64,000 bases of DNA from NCBI GenBank assembly GCA_009780915.1, contig WQZD01000017.1, forward strand, positions 1 to 64,000, given 5' to 3'. The position numbers and the translations under genes were made by a program. This DNA is from Propionibacteriaceae bacterium (GTDB taxonomy: Bacteria > Actinomycetota > Actinomycetes > Propionibacteriales > Propionibacteriaceae). Numbering within the stretch: the first letter of the stretch is position 1; each line of letters begins with the position of its first letter. Positions 1 to 8,382 of this stretch are shown here, piece by piece. A model generated the notes under the pieces. The model worked only from the letters and a program-made list of their open reading frames with translations. It had not been told where the DNA came from and searched no databases.

Positions 1-2251
1 CGAACCCCGACCTCGCCATGGCTTCGGTGAAACCCACATCCTCCCCGGGCAACCCCGAGAACGACGTCTGGAACCCCGCCACCGGCGTCACCGGAACCTG
101 ATCATCCACATCAAAGAACACCACCTGCACCGTGCCATCCGGAATCCTCGTGTACGTCACCGTCACCGTCGAATTCTGCGTCGGACACGTCACCTGCGGA
201 GTGACAGCAGCCTCGGCGGGCACCACAGCCGGATCCGACGTGTACCCATACACATCCGGAGACGTGACAGCCGGATACCCCGCGTCCGAGGTCATACACA
301 CCGACACGCCTGTGGCCTCGTCCCTCGTCCCAGCCCAATGCAGAACCGACACCACATCTGGGATCGACGTCGACCCACTACCCACATAGGTGATCGTCCG
401 AGTCGTCGTCGACGCCAGATCCGTGATCTTATGCTGCACACGCACCGTGATCGTCTGCGGCGCCGCAGTGAACGTCAACACATTCGTGAACGACACATAC
501 ACATACTTCGACGCGTCGAACCCCGACCGGGCCATATCCTCCGTGAACCCCACATCCGTCCCCGGCTGACCAGCGAACGACGTCTGGAACCCAGCCACCG
601 GCGCCACAGGAACCTGATCATCCACATCAAAGAACACCACATCCACCGTGCCATCCGGAATCCTCGTATACGTCACCGTGTCCACAATATTCGCCGGCGG
701 ACACGCCGCCGACGGCGACGTCACCGGAATAGCGGGCACAACCAGTTGGTCAGCGGTATACGTCGGAACAAGCGGCGACGTCACAGCCGGGAACTCCGTA
801 CTCGTCGTCGTGCACACCGACGACGACGTCACCTGATCCGTGGTCATCGTCCACGTGATCGTGGACACGTTGTCAGTGATGGGGGTGGGGGTGCCGACAT
901 AGCGCACAGTGTGAGTCACCGGCACGTCGACAGCCACCTTGACGTGCTTCAGATGCACAGTGAGGGTCTGCGGATCATCCGTATACACAGGGATGTCATC
1001 CATCGACACGAACTCGTACAGCGACGGGTCATACCCCGCCAAGGCCGCCTGCTCATCGAAACCCACCGGATCACCCACCGACCCGGTCAACGTCGTCTGG
1101 AACCCGGGCAGGGGCGTCACCGGCTGACCCGTGTCATCATCGGTGAAGTTGACCTCAACAGTGGACGTGGGCACCGAGCACACCTGTGTCAACGCGTCGA
1201 AGACCTTGGACGCGTCACCCCAGTTCGTCGGCATGAAGTAGTCGTTGCTCACCGGATCGGTGGCGTCGCCGACCGTCGTCCCCGACACCGACTCCATGTC
1301 ATTGGCGATGAAATCAGTGCCCACCGCGATCACGATGATCCGGGTCCCCTGAAGCTTCACCGCGTTGGCCGACGCGGCGTCGTCCTTGATGAACGCCCCG
1401 AACAACGAATTCGGGACCGGGTTCCGCGACGTCATCGGCATCCCATCGGTGATGAAGATCAGAACATTGAAAACAGTGGGGTCTTGAGCGACCGTCCAAA
1501 ACGCGTCGTCCCAGTTCGTGCCGTCCGCCGTGACCCACCCATCGATCCAGCCGTTCAATCGGTCCACATCCGCCTGAGTGTCCACCGGCGTCAACGGACG
1601 GTTGACATTGGTGGATCCATTAGCCGGGGACTTGGACGAGAACGTGAACAACGCGATCGACGCGTTCGTGCCAGCCAAAGCGCTCACGTACCCCTTCGCA
1701 TCTCGCTTCAACACGTCTATAGCGTTATTGGTGGCCATCGACCCGGACAGGTCGACCATCATGGCGACCTTCAACCGATCCTGACCACACACCACCGGCG
1801 GATTCGTCCTCGCCATCACGATCGGCTGAGAACTCGAGTACGACAAGCCACCGGCGGGGCCAGCCGGGACCAACCATGTCACCGTTCCTGGGTACGTCGT
1901 GTCGTACCATCCATCCGGAGCGGACACCACCTCCGCCGTGAACCTCGTCGACGCGGACGTCGAGGTCATGGACGTCGGAACCAAGAGAGTGCAGTCGCCA
2001 TCTGCGTCGGACACGCACGTGATTTCAGGCGAACCCGACAATGCCACCGTCACACCGGCCAGAACGCCATTCGCCGTGGCTCCCGTACGGTCGCCATTGA
2101 CCTTCATGTTCAACGCGACCGTCGTGGACGTGGGCGGTATGACCTGCGCCGACGCGACCGGCGTGACCAACCCCACAACCGCTCCGGCCGCCAATGCGAA
2201 CGCGCTCAGCCCCGCGATCCACTTCTTCCCATGACGTGATAAAACCGACAT
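1..2251 (-). CDS. Large secreted VWA-domain adhesin, 3' end outside window
   Basis: The minus-strand frame is open from the ATG at 2251 to the left edge (750 codons) with no stop, so the C terminus is missing. A GGGAGGG ribosome site precedes the ATG by four bases. Residues 1-35 form a signal peptide (KK, hydrophobic run, cleavage after ASA). A von Willebrand A domain follows at about 158-350, with a MIDAS motif DLSGS at 167-171 and a later FITDGMP strand. After it come repeats of about 172 residues, each beginning with a TV-VVFFDVDDQVPV-like segment. Two repeats are 516 nt apart (93 and 609) and nearly identical, and a more diverged copy lies near 1145. They resemble mucin-binding-type (MucBP/Mub) repeats of Gram-positive surface proteins. 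The likely role is adhesion at the cell surface, with the VWA domain at the tip. A sortase-like gene lies at 33696-34430, but linkage is unproven. Confidence 0.85.
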   Translation of the reverse strand, partial: MSVLSRHGKKWIAGLSAFALAAGAVVGLVTPVASAQVIPPTSTTVALNMKVNGDRTGATANGVLAGVTVALSGSPEITCVSDADGDCTLLVPTSMTSTSASTRFTAEVVSAPDGWYDTTYPGTVTWLVPAGPAGGLSYSSSQPIVMARTNPPVVCGQDRLKVAMMVDLSGSMATNNAIDVLKRDAKGYVSALAGTNASIALFTFSSKSPANGSTNVNRPLTPVDTQADVDRLNGWIDGWVTADGTNWDDAFWTVAQDPTVFNVLIFITDGMPMTSRNPVPNSLFGAFIKDDAASANAVKLQGTRIIVIAVGTDFIANDMESVSGTTVGDATDPVSNDYFMPTNWGDASKVFDALTQVCSVPTSTVEVNFTDDDTGQPVTPLPGFQTTLTGSVGDPVGFDEQAALAGYDPSLYEFVSMDDIPVYTDDPQTLTVHLKHVKVAVDVPVTHTVRYVGTPTPITDNVSTITWTMTTDQVTSSSVCTTTSTEFPAVTSPLVPTYTADQLVVPAIPVTSPSAACPPANIVDTVTYTRIPDGTVDVVFFDVDDQVPVAPVAGFQTSFAGQPGTDVGFTEDMARSGFDASKYVYVSFTNVLTFTAAPQTITVRVQHKITDLASTTTRTITYVGSGSTSIPDVVSVLHWAGTRDEATGVSVCMTSDAGYPAVTSPDVYGYTSDPAVVPAEAAVTPQVTCPTQNSTVTVTYTRIPDGTVQVVFFDVDDQVPVTPVAGFQTSFSGLPGEDVGFTEAMARSGF

Positions 2252-2288
2252 CGAACCCTCCCGGTCGAGACACGGCGACCTGACCATC

Positions 2289-2336
2289 GCCTCGCATAGT
2301 AAACATGACCATTTCGTGAGATCCCAGCATCTCACG
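2289..2336 (-). promoter_or_regulatory. Candidate promoter and operator of the VWA adhesin
   Basis: An inverted repeat CGTGAGAT-cccagc-ATCTCACG (8-bp arms) spans 2315-2336. A -10-like TACTAT on the minus strand lies at 2301-2296, which would put the transcript start near 2289 and give a leader of about 38 nt. The palindrome sits over the expected -35 region, the usual place for a repressor or a class II activator. No regulator is identified. Confidence 0.45.
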
Positions 2337-2696
2337 ACTATCGTTTTTCCGTTTCTATGAGCAGTATCTCAGACCCAAGCCCACATGTCTACTGTCGTCC
2401 CACTACCTGGGCACCCCGCTCGCGACAAGGGTTGATGATCTCGGATCAACGATGGAATAGCAGACTGCCCCCGGCGAAGAGCCAACCGCTCATGTCGACG
2501 CCGATCATCAGGCTGTCATTTTGCCCACGAAGTCGGAGTCGAGGCCATTCACCGTGGACAATTCAGCGGATCACTCAGCGTGATATGGCGGCAGGACGTC
2601 TGGGCGATCGCTCGCACTGTCTCGCGAACCGGGTCATACGATGACCGCTTCAAGCATGCTTCGGCGAGAAAATGTCAGACCTGGCTCGTATCGTCT
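2337..2696. other. Intergenic stretch, nothing recognised
   Basis: About 360 bases lie between the adhesin promoter and the next probable gene. Short open frames here lack ribosome sites and protein-like composition. The frame of the downstream gene stays open back to 2580, but those extra 39 codons look non-coding. Confidence 0.4.
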
Positions 2697-3074
2697 ATGG
2701 ACATGATCAACAATGCGAACAAGGCCGAAATCACAGCACTGTTAGCGCGCCTACCAGGGGTGGCAACCGTGGGCCATCCGCCACCTGATGAATGGCCCAG
2801 CCAGCGGGTCATCGTCACGACGGAGTCAGGCTCATGCCATCTGGTTGATCTCACCCAGGGCGAATACCGGCGATTGCGCAGCCCACACGACCCATTGGCG
2901 TCCGATCTGCGGCAGGACGGCGAGGTCATCGAGGTACTGGCCGCTCACTTGCCCGTTGTTGGCTGGGAGTGGACCATCTGGATCACAGGCTTGAACCCGC
3001 TGGCCGACTACACTGAACGTACGACTACCCCAGTCGCCGAGATCGAGTGGATCAACGTTGAGCCACCTCCGTAA
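2697..3074 (+). CDS. Hypothetical protein, 125 aa
   Basis: I do not recognise this protein. The ATG at 2697 is preferred over an in-frame ATG at 2580 because the sequence looks protein-like only from MDMINNANKAEI onward. The product is acidic and mixed alpha/beta, with no signal peptide and no membrane segment. A run HLVDLTQGEYRRL is followed by a hydrophobic strand EWTIWITGL. It stands alone between the adhesin and the DUF3841 gene. It could be a small immunity or regulatory protein, but nothing in the sequence decides this. The ribosome site is weak. Confidence 0.45.
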   Translation: MDMINNANKAEITALLARLPGVATVGHPPPDEWPSQRVIVTTESGSCHLVDLTQGEYRRLRSPHDPLASDLRQDGEVIEVLAAHLPVVGWEWTIWITGLNPLADYTERTTTPVAEIEWINVEPPP

Positions 3075-3410
3075 ACCTAGCTTCGTTGCCCCATCCAGGC
3101 TGCGCGACAGGACCATGGCCTGCCAGAGAATGATTAGTATCTTTGCGTGTTGCTTATAAGGTGTTGGCGATGTCGTTCTAGGGCTGGCTGCACACGCACG
3201 AGTCTCGCTCGATGCACGAGGCGCGAACGCACACGGACGATGGGCCCGTGACAGCTCTGGGACGAGAGCGGCACCACCGGGACGCCGTCCATCCTACAAC
3301 CTTCCAATGGTTGCATGATGGTTGCATGATCGGTAGCAAGAGCGGGTCACCCGCTCCAACGGGCAGGACCACGACTGGCAGCCCGCCTGGGTCCCACCGA
3401 TGACCACCCC
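3075..3410. other. Intergenic stretch with an 11-bp tandem repeat
   Basis: About 336 bases without a convincing gene. The only structure seen is a perfect tandem duplication of ATGGTTGCATG at 3307-3317 and 3318-3328. Open frames on both strands here are basic and low in hydrophobic residues, typical of shadows. Confidence 0.4.
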
Positions 3411-4016
3411 CTATTCTGCCCTGCCCGCCGCTGATCCGTTGGACGCTGTGCCTCGTGGGAACCTTCCTTGGCGAGAGCGATTCTTGTATGGTCGCAGGTT
3501 GAACGGGCGGACAGCTCGGATGACGTCGTCGGCGCGGATTTCGTGGACGACCGCCTGCACATATGGACGCTTGGCGAGATAGTCACGGTCGAAGAACGCC
3601 TCCCAGGATTTCTCGACATCGGCTCGCAGGTCGGCAGGCCACGCCGCGATGTCGTCCCTGCCCACAGTGCCGAGGCGGCCGGTGAAGTCGTCCCATATGG
3701 CGTCCATTCGCATGGTGAGCTCTTCGGACGTCTCGCCGGGGACTTCGGGGACGTTAGGGCTGCGGTTGAGGCAGGAGTGCCAATCGTCGAAGTCAGACAA
3801 CAACACGTGGCTGGCGTCCATGCGAACAGTCAGAAGGACCTGTCCAGGGGCGTAGCGGGTGGCGTCGACCAGCTCGCGGCGGCGCGTACGGGCCCAGAGC
3901 CACAGCAACTGGCCGCCGTCTGTGGGCAGGCGCACCTCGGCCTGACGTTGCATCCATTCGTACGGCTGACGGAAGAGTTCGTCGTCCAGTGCACGATCCG
4001 GGGTGGCTCGGAGCAC
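3411..4016 (-). CDS. DUF3841-family protein, slightly short at the N terminus
   Basis: The protein (201 aa, GTG start at 4016) matches the DUF3841 family pattern as I know it. It has an early LRATPDRALDDEL-PYEWM segment, an LLWLWAR-RRREL block, the core VLLTV-VLLSDFDDWH-LN, and a C-terminal EAFFDRDY-QAVVHEI block. The family's function is unknown. Members usually start about 17-20 residues earlier with a short LWTIQ-like strand. No ATG, GTG or TTG with that strand exists in frame upstream here, although the frame stays open to at least 4085. The 5' end may therefore have been replaced, or the start is non-standard. The gene faces away from the Cys-rich gene at 4084. Confidence 0.6.
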   Translation of the reverse strand: MLRATPDRALDDELFRQPYEWMQRQAEVRLPTDGGQLLWLWARTRRRELVDATRYAPGQVLLTVRMDASHVLLSDFDDWHSCLNRSPNVPEVPGETSEELTMRMDAIWDDFTGRLGTVGRDDIAAWPADLRADVEKSWEAFFDRDYLAKRPYVQAVVHEIRADDVIRAVRPFNLRPYKNRSRQGRFPRGTASNGSAAGRAE

Positions 4017-4083
4017 TCCGGCGGAGGGGGCGTCGTCCTTGCGCTTCGTCGCACCGTCGCCCGTCGATGCGCTGGTGGGTGTT

Positions 4084-4332
4084 ATGGCATTGACGCCGAC
4101 GCCGAGCGGCTATTGCGACGACGCCGAAGACGACAGCACCGAAGCGCCAGCCGAAGGGCTCTACCACAGGTACATCCACAATCTGACCCTCTCCGGCGCC
4201 GCGCGTGGGTGCACATGCGACCAGGAAGGCTGCCACTGTGACGGCATCGCGGATATGCCACTGGAACCAGGCGTGTGCGGATGTTGCCTCGTCGACTGCC
4301 CCACCGCACACGGCGACGACGGGTCCGACTGA
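4084..4332 (+). CDS. Small cysteine-rich acidic protein, 82 aa
   Basis: An open frame from ATG 4084, with a weak GGTGGG ribosome site six bases upstream, encodes an acidic N-terminal half (CDDAEDD) and a cysteine cluster. The cluster reads CTCDQEGCHCDG at residues 52-63 and CGCCLVDC at about 70-77, about nine Cys in 82 residues with nearby His. This looks like a small metal-binding (zinc or iron) protein rather than random translation. I do not recognise the family. It is divergent from the DUF3841 gene, so the two may share a promoter region. The antisense frame is also open, so coding status is not certain. Confidence 0.4.
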   Translation: MALTPTPSGYCDDAEDDSTEAPAEGLYHRYIHNLTLSGAARGCTCDQEGCHCDGIADMPLEPGVCGCCLVDCPTAHGDDGSD

Positions 4333-4591
4333 ATCCCACCGCCGCAACACCACAATAGAACCCTCCGGACAGGTCGGCGGGATTCACATGTCATCACCTT
4401 GCTGGTTATGACAACGGTAATGATGGTGACCACATGGTAATAATGGGATGCTCAGGCCTCGAACACCGCCAGCCTCGCCCAGGGCGCGCCCTGTTCTGCG
4501 TTTCAGAGCGGTTGGCCTGATCTCCTCGGCGAGAAACAGTCTCATTGCGTGTCTCGTTCGCGAAATAGTTCAGTCCGGTAGGCGGTACGTG

Positions 4592-4849
4592 TCAGGCCGA
4601 CAACCGATGGGAGAGGTCATCAGCGCCTCTGGCATACTTCTCCATCCAGGTGGCGTGCGCCTCCTGAAGGTCAGCCATCGCAGTTCGTACATCAGCCTCG
4701 GCATTCCGAGCATGCGGGCCAGCCAGCCCCCGTAAGCTACTCAAGGCCCTGTCTAACGATGACATGGCCTCCATGACGTGCGGCCTTGTCTGTCGTACAT
4801 CTCCGCAGAGGGATTGCAGCGCGGCAACTGTCGTGTGAATGTCGGTCAT
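4592..4849 (-). CDS. Small helical protein, last gene of the FtsK-type ATPase operon
   Basis: The 85-aa product is predicted to be almost entirely helical, with two amphipathic helices (about 5-40 and 45-80) separated by a Gly-Pro turn (GLAGPHARN). This is the size and shape of a WXG100/ESAT-6-like helical hairpin. The WXG motif itself is absent. A Trp lies near the C terminus (ATWMEKY). It is the sixth and last gene of the 9636-4592 operon, and its start abuts the stop of the 92-aa gene. From its size and position next to an FtsK/SpoIIIE ATPase it may be a substrate or structural subunit. That is inference; no family match is claimed. Confidence 0.7.
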   Translation of the reverse strand: MTDIHTTVAALQSLCGDVRQTRPHVMEAMSSLDRALSSLRGLAGPHARNAEADVRTAMADLQEAHATWMEKYARGADDLSHRLSA

Positions 4850-4850
4850 G

Positions 4851-5129
4851 TCAGTCGTCCGACACCCACATCATAATGTCGACAAGCTTCGTCTCGCTCA
4901 CGGCCCGGTGGATGGCTACTTGCGCCCGCTGCAGGCACGTCACCACCTGAGCGGTGTCCCGAACAAGTTGGTCGCCGTCAGTATGACCTAAACCCATGGC
5001 AGCACGGGTGACGCCCATGATTGTCTGAACACGTTGCTGCGCGAAGCCGTCACGATTCGCTGCCGCGTCAAGAGCATTCAGTGCGGCGTTGCGGAGAGTT
5101 TCCGCCCGCCGATCGACCACCCATGCCAT
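4851..5129 (-). CDS. Small helical protein, ATPase operon gene 5
   Basis: This 92-aa, Ala-rich, helix-forming protein has long helices around residues 5-45 (RRAETLRNAALNALDAA) and 52-85, without a signal peptide or a membrane segment. It ends one base before the next gene and starts 10 bases after the 86-aa gene, so co-translation is likely. The length and two-helix layout again recall WXG100-like proteins, but the WXG turn is replaced by GLGHTDGD. I do not recognise a family. It may pair with one of the neighbouring 85-86 aa proteins as ESX substrates do. Confidence 0.7.
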   Translation of the reverse strand: MAWVVDRRAETLRNAALNALDAAANRDGFAQQRVQTIMGVTRAAMGLGHTDGDQLVRDTAQVVTCLQRAQVAIHRAVSETKLVDIMMWVSDD

Positions 5130-5139
5130 GCTGCACTGC

Positions 5140-5400
5140 CTACTTAGTCAAGTCCTGGATAAACCGGTCGATATCCGATTGCAGCGTCAGCAAACGCCCG
5201 GCGCACTCGCGGACTGCATGCTCCGCCTGATTCACCTGCCGTACGGCGTCCTCACCCGTACGACTGCCCCTGACAGCCGCCCCAAGTTGTGAACCTTGCG
5301 TCTTCAGCGTATCCGCACAACCAAGAGTACGGACCTGGGCGCCCTGCGCCGATTGGCCAATACGGTATGCGGCGTCGGCGATCTCTTGAATGGATGCCAT
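5140..5400 (-). CDS. Small helical protein, ATPase operon gene 4
   Basis: This 86-aa protein starts with ATG at 5400 preceded by an AAGAGAGGAAGAAGGA-type purine tract. Helix 1 spans roughly 3-35 (IQEIADAAYRIGQSAQ) and helix 2 roughly 50-84 (AVRQVNQAEHAVRECA-LLTLQSDIDRFIQDL), with heptad-like hydrophobic spacing that suggests coiled-coil pairing. Two or three Cys are present. It lies between the 200-aa coiled protein and the 92-aa gene in the same operon. It is the closest of the three to a WXG100-like helical hairpin, but no Trp-X-Gly is present. Confidence 0.7.
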   Translation of the reverse strand: MASIQEIADAAYRIGQSAQGAQVRTLGCADTLKTQGSQLGAAVRGSRTGEDAVRQVNQAEHAVRECAGRLLTLQSDIDRFIQDLTK

Positions 5401-5418
5401 CCTTCTTCCTCTCTTCTC

Positions 5419-6021
5419 TTAGACAGCTCGAACTTGTGTCAGGGCATCCGCGGCGCGTTGCAGACTCGATAGCGACGATGCCAGCGATGACTCAACCTGT
5501 GACAGTGAGTTGACCATCAACTGGTCGTAGCCTTTGGTGCTGCCCTTGAGTTCAGTTCGCACCAATTGCATCGTGTCACGATTGCCCTTGAGAAAGTCGT
5601 TAATCAACCGTGTCTGGTCCTGAATCGCTCGCTGTAACGAGGCTATCTGGGCCATTGTATCTTGAAGGGACATTCCTCCTCCGTTTCCATGTAAGGATGT
5701 TGTTGCCTGAAGTCCAGGCGATCCCGCGCGCACTTCAGCCGTGGTTTGCGCAAGAACTGAGGTTTCAGCCGCATAGACGTCTGCCTGTGCGGAGCGGGTG
5801 TCTCTCGCCATCGAGCTTGCCTCCCGAGTGAGTTCTTGGAGAGGCCCCACGTCAGCCCCCCTCTGAGGCGAGTTGCCTGACCCGCCACCTATCTCAGACT
5901 CGGCCATATGCACCGCGACAGCCCCGAGAGTGCCGAGAGCATCCGTGTCTACTGAACGGGGAGGGTGGCTGGGAGGCCCCTCATGCGTGCGACCGGGAGA
6001 CCGCTCGGGATCGTAGGTCAC
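5419..6021 (-). CDS. Coiled-coil protein, ATPase operon gene 3
   Basis: The 200-aa product has a disordered Pro/Ser/Arg-rich N terminus (about 1-30). A Gly/Ser linker follows near 45-55. Three helical stretches follow at about 60-95, 115-150 (QIASLQRAIQDQTRLINDFLKGN) and 155-195 (VNSLSQVESSLASSLSSLQRAADAL), with clear coiled-coil periodicity. There is no signal peptide or membrane segment. Its start lies four bases after the ATPase stop. The shape resembles a long-tailed version of the three small proteins that follow, so it may be a scaffold or a larger member of the same structural group. I do not recognise a family. Confidence 0.7.
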   Translation of the reverse strand: MTYDPERSPGRTHEGPPSHPPRSVDTDALGTLGAVAVHMAESEIGGGSGNSPQRGADVGPLQELTREASSMARDTRSAQADVYAAETSVLAQTTAEVRAGSPGLQATTSLHGNGGGMSLQDTMAQIASLQRAIQDQTRLINDFLKGNRDTMQLVRTELKGSTKGYDQLMVNSLSQVESSLASSLSSLQRAADALTQVRAV

Positions 6022-6024
6022 GGG

Positions 6025-8379
6025 TCATCCTCGCATTCTGGTGACGGTAGCTGGATCAAGTACGGTGTAGGGGATGACGCGAATGGCCTCAGCCAGTTCC
6101 GTCGAGTCCCAAGCGAGCATTCGGTTGTCGATTGGCTTCCATTCAAGCAGCGGATCGGCGACGAGTTGCTTGGCTGATTGTGAGTCGAGACGCAGAGCGA
6201 GACGTACGTCAAAGAACGCATCGCCGCCGTAGCCGACGTGCTCACGGAAGGAATCCATCTTCAGCCACCAGCCAATCGTGTGTACGCCCACGCTCGGGCC
6301 AGTCTTCACGATGTCTTGGAACTCCATCGGCATCATCCTCATACGATCCAGGCCCAGGCCGATAAGCACCATGTCAGTCGGTTCGCTGCGATCCATGAGG
6401 CGCTCGGCCTCGTCCACGATGAAAGCCTCAATCTCGCCCTTGGACAACACCGTGAGAGCGCAATCCGTCTGCTCGATCATCTCTGTGAAAGCTTCCCGCG
6501 TACTCTCCCAGGAGGGGTTGCCGTCCAGGCAGTCCAAGACGTAGAACCGCGTGCCCATGGACTGCATCGCGAGCGACAGGGCGATACTCTCGATCTCAAC
6601 GACTGCCTCGCCCTGGCCGAACAGGGCGATATTACGCCCGATGTCACGACTAAAAGGCACCTCCAAGGGTCGGGCGTCCACCTCGATACGCGACCCAAGG
6701 AACACAGTTGGCGCCGTGACTGGCTGCGACGGTCTCGCGCGCAATGCGACAACGTCATCCAATAGAGAGCGCTTGCGCTCCCCGACGAAGACGTACGGTG
6801 GCCTCGTGAACTCGTGGGCCCGCCGCCACCATCCTGTGCGCAGGGGCGCGAGGACAGCTTCGTCAGCAAACGCAATAGACGTCTTCCGATTGGCCGAAAC
6901 ATCGCCGTAATCCTGGTTCACGATGGCCTCACGAGCACGAAGATGGGCCGCGGCATCGTTCTTGTCGCTCAAAGTCGCATGGGACTCAGCCAGTGAATTC
7001 TTCAAGGCCACCCTCACAGGCACCTGGCCGAAGAGACCCTCCCCTGTCGACCCCATGAGTGACATGTTGCCACCGATGGTCTGTGAAGCCAGGATAATGT
7101 GAATACCGCAGGCGCGGAACAACCGTGCGCCGCGTACCAGGAGGTCGGCGATCTCATCGGACACTTTGTCACGTTCCGAGAACATCATCTGGAACTCGTC
7201 GATGACAACCACGATACGGGGCATCTCTTCGCCCGGTATCGTGTCTCGGTACTGCCGGATGTTCTGCACGCCGAGAGACTTAAACGTCTTCATGCGACGC
7301 TTGTAGACAGCGAAGAGGTCGCGTAGCACACTCAGACCGAACTCTCGATCAGCCTCCAACCCAAGTACGCGAGCATGGGGCAGGTACTCTCCCGTTTCCG
7401 CGTTAATGAAGGGCTGAAGGGTGACACCCTCCTTGAAGTCAAGCAGGTATAGCTCGACTTCGGCTGGCGAGTACCGCTGGCACAAACTGTGGATGATGAC
7501 CGAAATGAGGTTCGATTTGCCCTGCCCAACTGCGCCTGTGACGAGCATGTTGTGCCGTTGGTTCAACTCATCGCCGAGTGTGATCTCGACATTTTGCAAC
7601 CCGTACTTGCCGATGGCAAACGTGACCCCATCAGAACTGGTCCCGTTCCACGAGTCCTGGATCGGCTGCACAGCGGTGAACGCGAGTGGATCCATCTTGG
7701 CTGAGGCGAGGCCGTCAGCGACCGCTTGAGACATCGCGATCAAATCATCCGGCGTGGGAGCCGTCCAGTCGATCACCGGATCTCCACCTTCCCGCTCGAT
7801 GGCGGCATGCTTGACGGTCATATGGTCACACATGGCCACGGCCGAGGGGTTGGCACCCAGGGTCATCGAGTGGATGAGAAATGACACGCCAGCACTAGGC
7901 GCGGCCTTGAGCAATACCCCGAGGTCGACTTGCGTCCCTTCGTCAAGGAATGAGAAGTCCGTCGATATGACGACCAGCTTGTAGCCCTCGACAGGGTACT
8001 CGACGCGACTCCGGAAAGCTGCAAGGCTCCTGTCCTTGCCCTGCATGACGTTCTTCACACCTTGGACATGATCGCGAAAGAAGTGAAGACCGGCCCTGAA
8101 CTCCTGCTCATCGTTGATAATGTTCAGCATCTTCTCGCCCCCAGAATTGAGCGGCCAGAACGGGGCAGCGAGACCACTCAGACCATCATCGAAGACCGTC
8201 ACTTCGAGTTGGCCGGGCGCGGTGCCCTCCAACGCCTGTTGGATGATTGATTGAGTGAGCCGAATGGAGGAGTCGTCGATGAGGCTATCTTCGATCCAGA
8301 TGTTGGTCTGCCCGAGAAGTGGGAGTGTGGCCGAGCCGAGTCGTATCGACTCGGCCACGCGCAAGAGTGAGGAGGCCAT
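6025..8379 (-). CDS. FtsK/SpoIIIE-type ATPase with a degenerate second module
   Basis: The protein has 784 residues. About 270 N-terminal residues are unrecognised; they include a Rossmann-like stretch with YKLVVIST-FSFL. An FtsK/SpoIIIE-HerA ATPase core follows, with Walker A GAVGQGKS at 282-289, a LYLLDFKEGV strand near 310-319, Walker B IVVVIDEFQ at 389-397 and a sensor-like HIILASQT near 427-434. A second, C-terminal module near 590-700 carries only a degenerate P-loop (ALFGQGEAVVE, no Lys), as in multi-module EccC-type ATPases of type VII secretion. No membrane segment is visible. The anchor may be the co-encoded TPR protein at 8383-9636, three bases upstream. Its likely role is pumping protein or DNA for the small helical proteins; this is not shown by sequence. 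Confidence 0.85.
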   Translation of the reverse strand: MASSLLRVAESIRLGSATLPLLGQTNIWIEDSLIDDSSIRLTQSIIQQALEGTAPGQLEVTVFDDGLSGLAAPFWPLNSGGEKMLNIINDEQEFRAGLHFFRDHVQGVKNVMQGKDRSLAAFRSRVEYPVEGYKLVVISTDFSFLDEGTQVDLGVLLKAAPSAGVSFLIHSMTLGANPSAVAMCDHMTVKHAAIEREGGDPVIDWTAPTPDDLIAMSQAVADGLASAKMDPLAFTAVQPIQDSWNGTSSDGVTFAIGKYGLQNVEITLGDELNQRHNMLVTGAVGQGKSNLISVIIHSLCQRYSPAEVELYLLDFKEGVTLQPFINAETGEYLPHARVLGLEADREFGLSVLRDLFAVYKRRMKTFKSLGVQNIRQYRDTIPGEEMPRIVVVIDEFQMMFSERDKVSDEIADLLVRGARLFRACGIHIILASQTIGGNMSLMGSTGEGLFGQVPVRVALKNSLAESHATLSDKNDAAAHLRAREAIVNQDYGDVSANRKTSIAFADEAVLAPLRTGWWRRAHEFTRPPYVFVGERKRSLLDDVVALRARPSQPVTAPTVFLGSRIEVDARPLEVPFSRDIGRNIALFGQGEAVVEIESIALSLAMQSMGTRFYVLDCLDGNPSWESTREAFTEMIEQTDCALTVLSKGEIEAFIVDEAERLMDRSEPTDMVLIGLGLDRMRMMPMEFQDIVKTGPSVGVHTIGWWLKMDSFREHVGYGGDAFFDVRLALRLDSQSAKQLVADPLLEWKPIDNRMLAWDSTELAEAIRVIPYTVLDPATVTRMRG

Positions 8380-8382
8380 GTT

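Noticed and set aside
338-2239. 633-aa plus-strand frame, extremely Arg/His-rich
   Set aside because: It is the antisense shadow of the VWA adhesin. Codon pattern and domains are on the minus strand.
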